Counted from the first letter of the stretch, positions 47,236 through 60,738 are shown. The stretch is 64,000 nt of DNA from Tipula vernalis (GCA_958295665.1 OY282558.1:357371010-357435009), one strand, 5' to 3'. Translations and numbers: made by a program. Notes: generated by a model not told the origin, from the letters alone.

Positions 47236-47537
47236 ACCAACTCTACACAATTTGAGATGGTTTGGCTCCTTATATTTTCCTGGCGGTCACAAAAGCTTAA
47301 TCCTACATTATATTTTCGTTGTTTTTGAAGCCCGTCTTATCTAGGCGTGTTTTCGTGATCATCAGTACCGTCAAAAGTTTTAACTATACCGCACTTTCTT
47401 TGAGCCGGTTGCAATTATCTGTATGGTTGCATTTCGTTTGCATTCCGTCAAATATAAATATTTTTTTGATTTGAAATAAATCAGGTTTAAGGGCCAAAAC
47501 AAAACGATTTAGCTATTTCCACAATATTTTTTAGAAG

Positions 47538-47990
47538 GTGTACCAAATAAAAAGTAAAAAATTTCTTTGTTCAAACGTCAAGTTACTTCTCAGTTTACTC
47601 GTCAGTTTGAGCAAAATTATAAATTGGTGTTTACTGTTCACTCCGGTTTTTCACCTTCGTCTGTCAGCTAACAAGGTCACGGAGATATTTTGCGGTATAA
47701 TTTACATTGATTATCTTGAAAAGGGGAAAACGATAAACAGAAAATATTACGCAGACTTGCCGATGGAAAAGTTCTTTTTCATTCCACTGTTAGGATACGA
47801 ATTGCTTCCGCACCCACCATATTCGCCAGAATTGGCCCAAAGCAATTATTTTTTACTACCTAATTTGATTGCTGAAACAAACACATGTTTTGAACAGATA
47901 TTGAATTCCTATTTTTTTGAAGTGATCGGGAAATTGGAAAAATATTGGACTTAGTGTATTGAGCTAAAAGGTGACTAGGTTGTAAAATGA
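47538..47990 (+). pseudogene. mariner transposase remnant, central deletion
   Basis: The frame reads GIIYIDYLEKGKTINRKYYADL, shortened here to its core IDYLEKGKTINRKYY, then directly YELLPHPPYSPELAQSNYFL and IAETNTCFEQI. It ends KLEKYWT-CIELKGD. These are mariner blocks in correct order, but the segment with the second catalytic aspartate (HQDNAP) and the start of the C-terminal region are deleted. It is a distinct subfamily from the mariner pieces in the inverted unit. Confidence 0.8.
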
Positions 47991-48943
47991 AATTGTTTTA
48001 TTTAAACAACAATTACCATCTCTCATTTATCATGGACTTAATAAACTGCCCTCGTATATTTAAAACTAGTTGTCTAACTTATCACAACGAATGATGTTCT
48101 ACCCTGCACAAAGCACCAAAAATATCTTGAAATCTTAAATCATTTCAACAACATCAACACAATCACAGATGAATTAGCATCCCAATTTTTAAATCCAAGT
48201 TCATCAAACAACAATTCAGAAACAACACTGCTTCATTCAAATCGTAACAAAATTGATACACCGTCACTTCTGCTCACTGCTATAGTTTATGTACTACCCC
48301 ACGTACTGCTACTTATGATCCACCTCATGAACCTAAAGAAATCTGCTCTCAAAACTGTTGTTGCTCCTAGGCCTGTGGCATTGGCCAATCACGTGTTAAG
48401 CCGAATGTAATAATGTTTGGCCTTGCATCGGTACATTCGCGTACTGTAAAAGGAAAAACTTGTTGAAGAAATCAAAAGTAGTATTGTGTGATTCACTTGC
48501 AAACGCAAAGCAGATGATTTTATCTATGGAATTTCTTTTTTGGTAAATCCATAATTTAATACTTGAAATTACAACACTTGGAATAGATAATCTGGTCAGA
48601 AACGCTTGCTGATAATACTAAAGTGTATTTTCTTAGACATTATGCATTTAAAGATAGTTCCAGTACAAAATTAATTTCGATCGATTCTATGCTTAAATCT
48701 TGCACCGTTGTGGCAAGGCTGCGTGGCTTATTCGTCTCTGTCAAGGTTGCCAAAGGTTGCTAAATGTTGGATGCAATGCCCTTTTCTCTACTGTGTCTTT
48801 TGATCATCGACGAGCTACTTGTTAAACTATAGTATTCCGGCTTTTCAAAGCTACGGTGTTGCTCTTGTTATTACAGTTTTAGGTAAATATCTAAACGAAA
48901 TACTAGGTTCTTCCGGTATATAACCAGATAATTATTTTTTACG
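47991..48943. other. No recognised gene
   Basis: Slightly less AT-rich than the surroundings, with many short frames but no known family. Confidence 0.4.
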
Positions 48944-49079
48944 AAGAGCGAAATTATCCAACAATTTTGCAAGTTCAGTTTCGATCTGAATGAGAATTAC
49001 GAAAAATTACGATACGATTTTTCGTAATTCTCATTCATATCAAAACTGAACTTGCAAAATTCTTCATAATTTCGCTCTT
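48944..49079. repeat. Long hairpin (about 62-bp arms)
   Basis: AAGAGCGAAATTATCCAACA on the left pairs with the reverse complement of the right end, AAGAGCGAAATTATGAAGAA. The pairing continues through TTTTGCAAGTTCAGTTT and GAATGAGAATTACGAAAAAT with about seven mismatches around a loop of roughly ten bases. No coding. Could be a tiny MITE or a transcribed hairpin. Confidence 0.9.
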
Positions 49080-52000
49080 TGGTAATACCTGAACGTTTCA
49101 TCTGGCGTAATACGACAGGCCCTACTTATAGTAGGCAAGAAATATTGAAGATATATCTATCTCGGTGTCTCCTTGGATAAATTCTCATAGAATTACCGTT
49201 TTTTGTGCTTGAGTACCAATATGTTGATGTTTACTTATAAATCGGTGGTTTCCATTGTTTGGTAACCTATGGTCAATGTAAAGTCTTCTTTAATTAAACT
49301 TAATGGAATATAAAATATTGCTTGTAGAACCATTACTGAAGCGACGTCTTCTACTTCACCTGGTGCCATGGAGTCTATTCCGTATCTGCCTCAGTTGAAC
49401 ACTTTTATTCTGGGAAAGAAATCAGAAATCGATATGATTAATACTTGGTTATTACCCGAGCTCAACTTCATTCAATAATTTATTTTGCTGGTTTATGTAT
49501 CGATGAATTTGTGATTCTCGCAATTTCTTAAACTTACAAAATTTATTGCAATTTTTGGTCTTTTTTCAGGTAGTTGTTTCTCTGGATTAAATTCTGGATC
49601 TGGAGCTTACTGCCCCTGATGATTTAACACCATTTTGGTTGTCCGGGTTCGTATTGCACTGTTTTCAGGCGGAATACAAAGGTTTATTGAGGCTTTGAAT
49701 CTTGATATTAACATCGTGCTCAATTCATTGAATTATCCCTTGACCATTTCCAAGCTTAACGATGGATTGTAAATATTTTATTAATTTTCTTTGTTCTAAC
49801 AATACACGCAGTTACGATCTTGCATATGTGCGGGCTCCTTATGAAATTGAAGATAATGCGATGTTTTGCCATTAACCTTAATCGGGCTCGAACCATCGGC
49901 TTTGATATCTATTAACAACGGCAAGAAGACGATGAAAAACTTCGCTCTCAAAGAGCTAAGGCTGAAGTATCTACCTACTTTACATAGCCTTGGGGCGAAG
50001 CACTTTACTGGCGGGATTAATCGGCAGTTTTCTAGGTTTTCCTTATCTTTAGAAAAGAATTAGCTATGAATACTGTTCGTAATACTTACGTGCGTGTTTT
50101 AGGGACCATCTTCATTGCTTTGGTTTCGCTAAAGATGATATATGCGAAGACAGGCTCGAAGCGGAAAACAATTGTAAAGCTTTCGAATGCATTTGTCCAA
50201 CTTTTTATAAAGTTCGTTCACAAAAAGTCTATTATAACAGTACTGTTGTTGGTAGACTACCGTCCCCCTGTAGGGCTTAACTGATCCTGTTTCCAAAGGT
50301 AAAAATTTGACCAGCAATGTCGTTTTCTTCTCACATCCTCATAGAATATAAATTTGCGCTAGCTCCAATAAACTTCAACCTTCGCCATAATGCATAAAAA
50401 TACTTTCATTTTTGTTTATAAATGTTGTAGTTAGTTGCATACATCATAAAATATTTTAAGGCTGTACTCACCAAAATACCTTAATTATAGTAAAAAAAAA
50501 AAGAATTCATGTATCATGTAATCGATCGTAACCAAGAGATAAAAATCAATTAATTCATAAAATAATCCGGCGAATAAAATCAATTCATAAACTTTTAATT
50601 AACAAATAAAGAGCTGTACCACACACAAACACACACACATAATAAAAATATTTCAAAATCCGTTAAATAAATAAAAAACAATGAATGTAATATGTTCATG
50701 TAAATTTTTTATTTTTTTTTTAATTGTTATTTTTTTATTTCCAATTACACTTTTCTGTTCTCGTATGTTTCACTCTCTGGTATTTATAAAGCATACACAT
50801 ATGTTTCGAGGAAAATTCCAATGAAGGTTGAATTCAATCATAAATCTTGTAGATACATAAATTTAAAAAACAACAACAACAAAAAATTGTTAAGTGTAAC
50901 AAAGAAATCAAAAACATATAAGCGAGTAAAAAACAAAAAAAAGGGTTCATGAATTTTAATCATATTTTAATAACTCTTTTGTTTCAGCCTACATTTTGTT
51001 TTTATGTACTCGTTCAACAAAATTACATATTACGAGTACCTATATTAAACAGTAAAAAATGCAAAGTACAAAAATTGTTGTATGCCTTCCGGATTATTTT
51101 CGTACAATGAAAATTACACGAGCAACAATACTGTAAGTTCATTAATCGAGCAGCTTACCTCGGCGTAATATTCAAGCGTGCGAATTATTTTTCTGTCACA
51201 AAATAATGACGGATTATCAATTGGAAGTGGTCAAGGTTACTTTACTGTCGGCAATACACTATACATAGAACGCATTAATATTCTAGAAATTACTGATCTG
51301 GCTTGTGCATGTTCACCTACTAGGTGTTGCTATGCAAATTATCATCTGCGGCGATGAATCATACACATAAAATAGAAACCTAATTAATTAGCATAATAAT
51401 TAAATCGTTACAAGTTTTCTTTTTTTATTTATTTCATTACAAATTGTAATTATACATATACGTATATACGTAAGATTACGTAAAAGATTTGATATTGAAA
51501 TTTCTTTCGTTTTCTTCCGGTGTAATATATTACGATTACGATGTAATATTATGTTATACATACTACCAGTGTACATTACATACATAGTTACTGCATATTG
51601 AGTCAGAAATTTCATAAAAATAAAAACACAAAACTAATCTTCGTTTAAATAAAGTACCTGTCTCTCCCATAAAATTATGGCATCATAATCTGTTGTCATA
51701 TAGAAGTTTTTCTCTTAATTTTTACCGACGCAAAGGTTATCGTATTTATCTTTCGAAATTCTTGAGTTTTTAACTAACTTTTTCGAGCTTTTTTTTGTTG
51801 TATTTGCAATTGAAAAAAAAAATGGCTTTACTATTTTCTTGTTATATCGTATTATGGTATAATAATGAAATCGTCTGGATGTCATGAAAATTCGATTAAA
51901 ATAAATAATTTAATTATGAAGTGCAATAAACGACACACCGCATAACTTTTAGTATCCAAAACCATTTACAGTGAATAAATAGAGTTATTGACTTTCTTGT

Positions 52001-52254
52001 ATTTTTTGTTCGTATTAAGTAAAACACGTTATGGCAACATACCACAAGGTGTTATCTGCTACATTTTATAATTTGTCAATCTATTTTATTGACTGTTGAA
52101 TTTTATCAAGAACCTGTCTCAACCATTGAAATATTGTTAACGTGTAATATTTTTGTGGTAACTGTTGGTCGAATTTGAGATGTCAACATGAACAGGTATA
52201 TGTCGATGCAATATTGTAAGAGATGGCAAATCAGCACTACAATAGTGAATTTGA
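49080..52254. other. No recognised gene
   Basis: Two plus frames (49866-50063, 50066-50284) are adjacent but match nothing I know. A short CA repeat sits at 50618-50640. The remainder is AT-rich. Confidence 0.4.
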
Positions 52255-52400
52255 AGCAGAGAGTGAAGCCGAAATGTTTTTCGTTCCGGTTTAGGGTTAC
52301 GTTCCCAAATTTATTTTTTCGTTTCGGTTCTGTTTCGGTTTGTTCATTTTTTTCTGGTTTCATTTCGGTTCGGGATTAACACCGGTTTAAAACCGGTTCA
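52255..52400. repeat. CGGTTTCGGTT-rich transposon-like segment
   Basis: Repeated TTTCGGTTCGGG/CGGTTCTGTTTCGGTTTG motifs ending in ACCGGTTTAAAACCGGTT. Similar to 29470-29690 in the opposite orientation. It lies just downstream, in minus sense, of the CGGBP1-like finger at 52490-52705, so it may be the end of that element. Confidence 0.4.
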
Positions 52401-52489
52401 ACATAGCATCACAATAAATATATTAGGAACTGTAATTATAAAATCGTACCATTACATAACTCCTAACCCTCTAAGGTTTGCAGACATGT

Positions 52490-52705
52490 TTATTGAGGTA
52501 TATTAAGGTATACCGTTGTAAGTCGGGCGCTTCTGTAATGTTGTTGAATGAGGTATTTTTTTAATTTAACGTCGCATTCACATAGTGTGCACACTAATTT
52601 CCCGTCAGTAGTTTCAATACCTTCAGGGCCAAACTCTTTTAAATATTTTATTAATAATTTTTCCGACATTATTATAGAGCGGTTGGAACAATTTAACGTG
52701 AACAA
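52490..52705 (-). pseudogene. hAT/CGGBP1-like zinc-finger fragment
   Basis: The 71-codon frame reads KYLKEFGPEGIETTDGKLVC, then TLCECDVKLKKYLIQQHYRS, a C-x2-C...H finger like the N-terminal DNA-binding finger of CGGBP1-like hAT proteins. The expected continuation (the ANIP/KLN/YTGK region) is absent here but present at 32040-32490. Truncated. Confidence 0.6.
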
Positions 52706-54349
52706 TGTTTATTCAAATTATAACTCTTTTATTTTGCAAGGCATACATATTCAAAAAAAGCTAAATATGCATTGCATTAAACTAATTTTTTCTTATGTAA
52801 AATATGCAAAATATGCAAATATGCAAAAACTCGAATTATAGTCTTCCAAAAATGAGACATCTCACTATAATTGGTGAAATAGGGATTTTATTCAAAATCC
52901 GGTTTTCAATTATAACATTTAGTACACGTAAATATTAAAATGATTCATAAACAACTAAATATTAACTAACTTTACTCCGAGGAAATTTAATTTAACGGTA
53001 CTTGTCTGGACACCCGTATAACGTTTCAACCAAATATCCTAATATTGGTAGATAACATATTATGTATACAAGTATAGTCACAAAAATTTAGAAACGAAAA
53101 AAAAACAGAATGCACCAATAGATAAATTTAATCAAACTACAACTCACAAAAAAAAAAAAAAAAAAATGACTACATCCATGATCATCCATTAATCCATGTG
53201 GTTTGTGTCTTAAAAACGATTCGTTTTATATAACCAAACAAAACATCATACCGGATAACGCCATTGCGCTGTACAATTCATTGAAGATTAATTTTGCAGT
53301 AATACTGATACATTCAGTGCCATTACCGATGTAGGTAATTATATAAAAAAAAACATCCAAGTTAACTCTCCGGTAGTAAACTCGAAATGAGCTTTTACCA
53401 TTTGCGTCGAACGACTTCTATCAAAGCAACCTAGATTATACAAAGGTATAATATAAAAAACGAAACTTTTCAAAAGGAATTAGAAACGAGGAAAAAATCA
53501 AACTTTCCACAGTATAACACACAAAACATATGGGAAATCATTTTTTTATCTAAGACAAATTTTTAAATGAAAACGTTACAAATCCTTAAATGTTTGAATT
53601 TCAACATGTTAACATCAGTTAAGAAAATGGTTTTCATTTTCTTGTAATAATTGGTTTATTTAAACCAACATTTGTAAATATTCACAAAACATCATTCTGG
53701 TTCAACTTAAGATAAATTTAGCAGAATTTAGCATAGAAACCTATATTAGAAATAATTCAATTTTAATATTTCTGCATTTAATATTCATTTAAAACTAATA
53801 TATACTCCTTCTTGTACGTTGTTGTTAGAGATATGTAGAAAACATTTATATAAACGTTTTATAATATTTTTGCCTTATTCATTGAAAAACTGGAAGCTAA
53901 AAAACATCATTTTTACTATGGGTTCATGGCAAACAATAAAAAGTTATGCCACTAAAAAAGCTTCTAAAAAATGATGACGTATGATTCTGGCATCTATTCA
54001 AAAATAATTCCAAATAAAACATCATAAAAAGCGCTCATAAAAATTTAAATTAATACGACGTACATTGTTCAACTCCATAAAATATTATGACCACCAACAT
54101 CCCCTTATCGTTCTTATATGGAATTCTCATATAACACTTTTCAAGCATCTTTTCTGTTTCTGTTAATAAAACGAAAATTTGGCATTCAGGGTTTTATATT
54201 TCGGCTTAGGTTATGTACTCATATTATAATTATAGTTTAAAACTTTAACCTTTTATAAATTATTTACATTATTTTTACCTTAATTGGTTAAAAACGAATT
54301 ACAAAGCGTTAAATTATTGACGTTATGAGATTACATTTTTGATACAGCA
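52706..54349. other. No recognised gene
   Basis: AT-rich non-coding DNA with poly-A runs (for example 53150-53166). Confidence 0.5.
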
Positions 54350-55850
54350 CAATGACATTTGAAGATGCTCTAAAAAGAAAAGCAAGCTTAAGATTTGCAT
54401 TAATTTGTTGTAATCCAAAAACGTGACGTAACTCAAGGACGACAAATCAAACACGATGATAGAGTTGCTAAAATGATTGCGGAGGGAACATACGAGGAGC
54501 AGAAATATAAAAACGGAAATACTAGTCGCACAGAAAAGTAGCAAAAGTTATAGAAGATGTTTTATAAATACCCTTTTCTTATTAAAAAATGAACAAGCCT
54601 AACCCTAGGGTGCCTTTTCTTTACGCGTTACCCAAGATCTACAAAACTGGTGACAAAATGAGACCAATTATCTCTAATATATGTACTCCTATAGCGAAAC
54701 TTGTATTTTGGCTCTCATCAGTGAGCTTGGAAAATGAAAGAACCAACGAGCATGTTTGTCAAAAACTCTTTTGAATTTGTGAACAAGTTTAATAAGATGT
54801 AAATCTTAAAAAAGAGGGAGTAATGGTGTCTTTTGATGTTACGGCCGTATATGCTAGTGTACCAGTGGACGTTGCGATAAAGTGCCTAATAAACCATGTA
54901 AAAGAGGAGAACCTAGATGCCAAGAAAATTTTACTTTACCAGAAATTAGCTGAAATCTATATGGAACAAAGTTTTCCCCAATTCAAAAGTAAAATCTATA
55001 CACAAACATTTGGAACATATGTATATGGGTAGTAAGATCGCATCGTATTTGAGCAATATTGATATGAGTCATTTGGTAAATTTAATTAGTGGTTAAACTT
55101 TCTTCCCGCGAATTTGGCTCAGATATATAGACGATGTCTTCAGACGATTTAAACAAGACTTTGGATTTGCTCAATAATCAGTTCCAAACTATTAAACTCA
55201 CACATGAGGAAGAGGCGAATGGAATTTTACCTTGTCTTGACGTTTTGGAATTTAGAAATTACCAAAAACCCACAAACACTCAGAGGTTCATCACTTCGGA
55301 TTCGCATCACAACGGATCGCATAAAAAAACAGATTTTCATTCATATTCAACATTTCATTGACACTGCTCTCTTAAATGGATATGATCAGCTATCACCAGT
55401 AAAATGACAAATTTATTAAAAAGTCATGACGTAAATCTGGTCACAAAACTTAGTAATCTGGGAAGAGAAATCAGCAAGCGCAAGGACGTTACACTTATAT
55501 CTTTAAAATCTAGCATTTATCAAATAACTTGAACAAAACGTGATGCTGTATATATTGGACAGACTGCAAGATCATTTGATAAACGTCTCAACGAACATAT
55601 TGTAGATATTCAAAACCAGGGCAGACACAGATCTAGACTACAAACATTAGAGGCCACACAATTGATTTTGCTAATTTCAAAATAATAAAAGTATTGCAGG
55701 AAAAATGGAAATTGTATTCTTAAGAATCACTTGAAATGGACAGAAATAAAATTTCACTGATGAATTTGGAAGATAATCCAATCTGTTCGAATTGGTTTAA
55801 TTTGGCAAATTCTGTACAACATAATGATTTTTGAAAGTTCATAAAATGTG
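54350..55850 (+). pseudogene. Penelope-like retroelement: RT and GIY-YIG remnant
   Basis: A short N-terminal segment (AEGTYEEQKYKNGN) leads to the RT: VPFLYALPKIYKTGDKMRPI then ISNICTPIAKLV. After a stop it continues MVSFDVTAVYASVPVDVAIK (RT motif A), the GTYMGSKIASYLSNIDMSHL region and WLRYIDDVF (motif C, near 55115-55140). A GIY-YIG domain follows at 55535-55610: AVYIGQTARSFDKRLNEH. Motif order and the PKIYK...RPI..N signature are specific to Penelope-like elements, whose RT is related to telomerase. At least six frame breaks. It belongs to a different subfamily from the GIY-YIG in the inverted unit. Confidence 0.85.
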
Positions 55851-58697
55851 AATTTTTTGTTTAATATATGTAGAAACCACCGCAGCTCTAAATTACATAA
55901 ATTTGCAATTACATTTGCGTGCTTATTGCTAAAACGACCAAGAATAGGATTTTACGAAAGCAAATTTTGAAGTAAGCAAATTATTAATATTTAACGTCTT
56001 GTGATTTGCGAATTGCTAAATTATCGATTACGAGTATCTGCCCAATTGTCCAATACCAAATTTTCTTCAAATTTCAACCGTAAAACTTCACCACAGAAAA
56101 AAAAATGTACGTACAAAGTGACTAAAATGTTCCCTTGAATATTGAAAAAACGAACCCCCGAAAGAGATTTGGTGTCAGCTAATGGACTGCGGTGTCTAAA
56201 AAAAATCAGGTGCATTTGATGGCTTAGCACGATTTTTGGTTTTCGTTGGCTCGAAACAATTAGTCCAAAACCGAATATTTGATCTAGTGATTATATGTAT
56301 GATTTTAATATGTTCCGAAAATTGTAAGAGAATTCAATCCAGTTTCGAACTGATGAGCTTATGATTATGAAAAAATCAATCTAATCATCAGGCCGCGGCC
56401 ACTGGACTGATTATACCACAATTTACATTCTAAAAAATCACCGGTAGCATATTAGAAATTACATGAATTGAAATTACATGAATGAGAAATTACATGGTCT
56501 AATCACCGGTAGCATATTAGAAATTACATGAATTAATTAACATTCAACAAAAAATTTATAAAGTAAGATTATATGTAGTTTTAATGAATTAAAGACGAGA
56601 AATCAATGAACACCTTGCTCTAATTCTAAATTATGTTGTTGGTCAGGTCCGTTTTCATTTACGTGTATCGGAATTGGACCCTTACAGATAAACAGGATTA
56701 ATTTCAAATTTCTAATATTATATTACCTAATTATGAACAGGGAATACGAGGGATTTCACCAAGTTCTGATTTGGTCCAGCAGTCAATAAAATAAAATTTG
56801 GTTAGGCCGAGGTTCGTAGAAACAATAAACAAACAAAGTTTTCCAATGATAATCTTAAGGAAACTATTTTTCAATCGGCTGTCCGTATCGAAACCTAAGA
56901 TATTAGTCTAAGATCCTACTGAAATCCATCTGCTTCTGTTTACATGTTCATTAATATTTGCTTTATATTTTATAATGACAATTAGTTCTGTTTATAATTA
57001 AAATGGTCAGAAGAAAAACAGAACACAGACAGACCACCTATTAATTAAAATCTTTCCACATCTGTCTTCCGATCATCCTCACCTAAATATTAATATTTGT
57101 ATATGTATATGATTCATAGTGAATTCATACAATAAATGTTGAACATAAATCAAGATAATTTCGCTAAACCTCTATTTTTAACCATTAGTGAGAAAATCAT
57201 ATAAAAACCTGCAAAAACATTACACTGCACTCGGATTTATAAAGAGAGTTCATTTAAGTGGAAATTTTTCTTGATTATTGCTGCTGATATTGTATCGGTC
57301 GAATATAAACACAAAGCATATAATACGAGTAGGGGCGTTATTGTGAATATAGATTAAAAGTTCAATAATACAATTTAAAGTTTAAAAACAACTTTCGGTC
57401 CCATTTCAAATTTATATAATTAAGATTTAACTCGTTAAATAAACTATTATTTAACAAAATTTAAATCAAAAATTTTCAAATCATAATCAACTCGAATAAA
57501 ACTACAATAGCAACAACACAAAATAAATATTGAAAAATATTTTTTGTAATTAAATTAATTTAAATTTTTATGTAGTTTTGTACTTGTACGAAGCATAAAT
57601 CAAAAACTATGTTTTTGTGTATTTTGTTTATGGTTTTTATGGTTGACTAACTATCAACATTTTTTTTTCGTATGCTTGTAAAAATTAATTTTTGTGATTT
57701 TACATGTACAATATATATTTATACTAATTTAAAGTTTTTGGACAATGTAGCATATTGAATATAATAATTTTTGAGAGCAGGTGTTTGGTAAAAGTATTGT
57801 ACAGTTATTACACTATTTATCTTGATTTAAAGTTTTGTTTAGGTTTCACGTAAAATATTGCCATTATTACTTTGTATAATTAGAAAAAAAAATGGTTTGT
57901 ATGATTCTAATGACAATTCTATCGATTTAGCTACACATTTTGCTTACCATGTAGTTAAAATGTGCAGCTGAATATTACGAGTGTTAAGCACCAAGCTCCA
58001 AAGTTGCGAAGTCGTAAAATTCGCTTCTTTTCTTTTAATTTATTTACAATTTATATATACATTATGCATTTTATAGCTTTTCAACAAACGTGAACGAATA
58101 GTTTAGAGATTTATGCATAACTTTATGTTGAATAGTTACTGACATTAACGTAATTAACTTTTGCTTTTTTGATATGTGTTTTTACTGCTTGAATTTAGAA
58201 GCATTTGCTTCGAATAAATACTGGCTAACTATTGAATTGTTTAATTTTAATACATTGACTGTCACCATATAAAAAAAATGTGTTGCAAAAATGAAAGTAT
58301 TTTCAGATTATAATCCAAACCAAATACTCACATTCGTGATTTTAGTAGGTAGTAGTATCATCACTTTACAGGCAATGTAGGGTAATCCATCTTTAAATTA
58401 AGAAGTTTTCAATAAAAGTCATTAACGTGTGACCCATGGGTGGATCACGTGGCAGTCAGTGTGTTAAATATAAACCGTTTATTTGTAAATTTGTGCAATA
58501 TTCTTGAATAACCTTAAATAGAGATACACAATGAATTTAGGTATCCAATCGAAATTTAATTTTTGTTTTGTTTACATGAAGAGGAAAATTTGTTAAGCGG
58601 GTATTTAGTACCCGCATGTATGCGTTAATTACAATAACACCATTCTAAATTCCTTAAAAGTTTTTAAGGGTTAAAGTAAAATGCGCTAATATAATTT
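55851..58697. other. No recognised gene; one tandem duplication
   Basis: Non-coding DNA. At 56437-56534 a 33-base unit starting ATCACCGGTAGCATATTAGA occurs twice, 65 bases apart, with GAAATTACATGAAT repeated between. No other structure. Confidence 0.5.
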
Positions 58698-58926
<229 letters not shown>

Positions 58927-58931
<5 letters not shown>

Positions 58932-59213
58932 CATTCACATAAATCATATAAGTGATGATTAAGAACATTCCATCATTGCACAAGCAAGGTATCAAATAAA
59001 TTCCAATGAATAACAGGAAACGCTCCGTAATACGATCGAGTAAAATAGGTTAAAGATATAAAAATGCATTATTGCACTTTTGATAAGACATAATATTTTA
59101 AATTATAGAAATAAGTATTTAGTTTTAAGATCTAACTCATTCTGTAAAGAACTCGAAATAAAATATAAATAAAATAATTTTTTTTATGTTTCTCTCGTAA
59201 AGAAACCTATAAT
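58927..59213 (+). repeat. Presumed 5' LTR
   Basis: Starts AGTTACATTCAC right after the TA tract and ends ...CCTATAAT before the primer-binding site. The AGT.../...AATT style is usual in errantiviruses. With no second LTR in the window, the borders are inferred from the primer-binding site and the tract edge. Confidence 0.6.
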
Positions 59214-59232
59214 TGGCGCAGCCGTCCGGTAG
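59213..59232 (+). promoter_or_regulatory. Primer-binding site, tRNA-Ser-like
   Basis: TTGGCGCAGCCGTCCGGTAG resembles the TGGCGCAGTCGGTAG site of the 17.6/297 errantiviruses, with a few extra bases in the middle. Confidence 0.6.
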
Positions 59233-59640
59233 TGTTTAGTTTTCGTGTTAGTGTAACAGTGTATAAACATTAGTGAATAAAAACTAGTGAAGAAGTGAAT
59301 CCGTAAAAATAAAAAAAAATAGGTGTTAATTTTTTTTTGTGAAAAACATCTCTAGCTGAAGGTTAAATAACCGCTAAGAGACTTGAGATTCCACCGCATC
59401 ACAACACGAGCTCTACATTGAACCTGAGACACCACGACTACAAATTATTATACGAAGTATAATATCCAGGTAACAAAGTTTATATAATTTTTTTTAATTT
59501 TTTAAATTGTACCAAATACTTTGATTATCTTTTGGCAAACGTGTGGAACTACTAAATAGCCACAAACCTGCTAACCATACCCGTGCACTACCTGATAGAC
59601 ACGGAAGAAAAATTAATCAATAAATAAATAAATAAAGTGA
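59233..59640 (+). other. Leader before gag
   Basis: About 400 bases with no ORF; the gag start follows AATAAATAAATAAAGTGA. In this group env mRNA is made by splicing from a donor near here, but I could not choose one. Confidence 0.5.
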
Positions 59641-60738
59641 ATGAGAGATAAATTGATCGATAGATTCATAGCTAATCGACAGATCGATCTCGACCACGAA
59701 ATGGATCAAGCGGTAAACGAATTAACCGTGCAATTGAAAGTTGTTGTTGAGCAATTACAGAAAATGACCACTAAGTCGGAAGAACACGAACAAGTGTTGG
59801 CATTTCTGCAACAAAAGGCACAACACACTACAGAGGCACAGAAACCTACTGTAGAACAACAATTGACAGTTGATTTATTCAGAATACCGGATCCAATCAA
59901 ATCGATACCCGAATATGATGGGAATCGAAAACAATTATCTGCATGGATCAAGACAGCGGAGGATACACTGAACGTATTCGCGCCATTAGTGTCTGAACCA
60001 CAGTTCAAATTATACTTACAAGCAGTAAGTAATAAAATAAGGAGTAAGGCAAAAGACGCGATATGTCTAGCCGGTAACCCACAAAATTTTGAGGAAATCA
60101 AACAAATCCTCTTAGAAACTTTGGGAGACAAACAAGAGTTGTCTTTCTATAAGTCCCAGTTATGGGCAACGAAACAAAGCGAGAACACAACAGTTCACAC
60201 TTATTTTCAAAAAATAAAAGAAAATGTTCAAAACATTAAAACTTTAGCGAGACAAAACGCTACCTATAGTTACTCATGGACCGCGATAAACGCTTTTATC
60301 GAAGAGGATGCCTTGGCAGCCTTCATATCCGGTTTAAGAAAACCCTACTTCGGTTACGCCCAAGCGGCGAAACCAAAAACAATCGAGGAAGCGTATGCTT
60401 TCCTTTGTAAATTTAATTCAAACGAGATAATCTCAGGAAATTCTCGAAAACCAATTAATCATGTTCCACCACCGCAACCGAAATTTAATAATTCATACCA
60501 AAAACCAAAGGAATGGAATGAAAATAACCAGGTGTATAAGAGACCAGGTTCAATCAGAGAAAAAGCCACTCCTATGGACGTTGACGTTTCTATGCAATCT
60601 AGAAACACGTTCAACAAAAAAATGGTGAACACCCATGAGATCAACGCTGAAAGCGAAGAATCAGAAAACCTTCCGAATGAATTAGATGTCAATGCGACAA
60701 ATTTTCAAGACGATCAGGTGGAAGATACGGAAGATTAA
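59641..60738 (+). CDS. gag: Errantivirus-like Gag, 365 codons
   Basis: Intact ORF. The N-terminal 80 residues are predicted helical (EMDQAVNELTVQLKVVVEQL). The capsid-like region starts LFRIPDPIKSIPEYDGNRKQ near residue 80, matching the IPDPIK..PEFDGN block of gypsy-group Gag. The FISGLRKPY motif lies near residue 225. The C-terminus is acidic and lacks a CCHC knuckle, as is usual for errantiviruses. Gag assembles particles around the RNA. The first ATG of the frame was taken; it lies 428 bases after the LTR. Confidence 0.9.
   Translation: MRDKLIDRFIANRQIDLDHEMDQAVNELTVQLKVVVEQLQKMTTKSEEHEQVLAFLQQKAQHTTEAQKPTVEQQLTVDLFRIPDPIKSIPEYDGNRKQLSAWIKTAEDTLNVFAPLVSEPQFKLYLQAVSNKIRSKAKDAICLAGNPQNFEEIKQILLETLGDKQELSFYKSQLWATKQSENTTVHTYFQKIKENVQNIKTLARQNATYSYSWTAINAFIEEDALAAFISGLRKPYFGYAQAAKPKTIEEAYAFLCKFNSNEIISGNSRKPINHVPPPQPKFNNSYQKPKEWNENNQVYKRPGSIREKATPMDVDVSMQSRNTFNKKMVNTHEINAESEESENLPNELDVNATNFQDDQVEDTED

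Noticed and set aside
49866..50284. Two adjacent plus frames suggesting a gene
   Set aside because: Different frames, no recognisable domain, and no splice sites that would join them convincingly.
54323..54544. 73-codon minus frame with hydrophobic N-terminus
   Set aside because: It overlaps the N-terminal part of the Penelope-like remnant on the other strand; antisense shadow.
56437..56534. CRISPR-like repeat
   Set aside because: Only two copies, eukaryotic context and no spacer structure.
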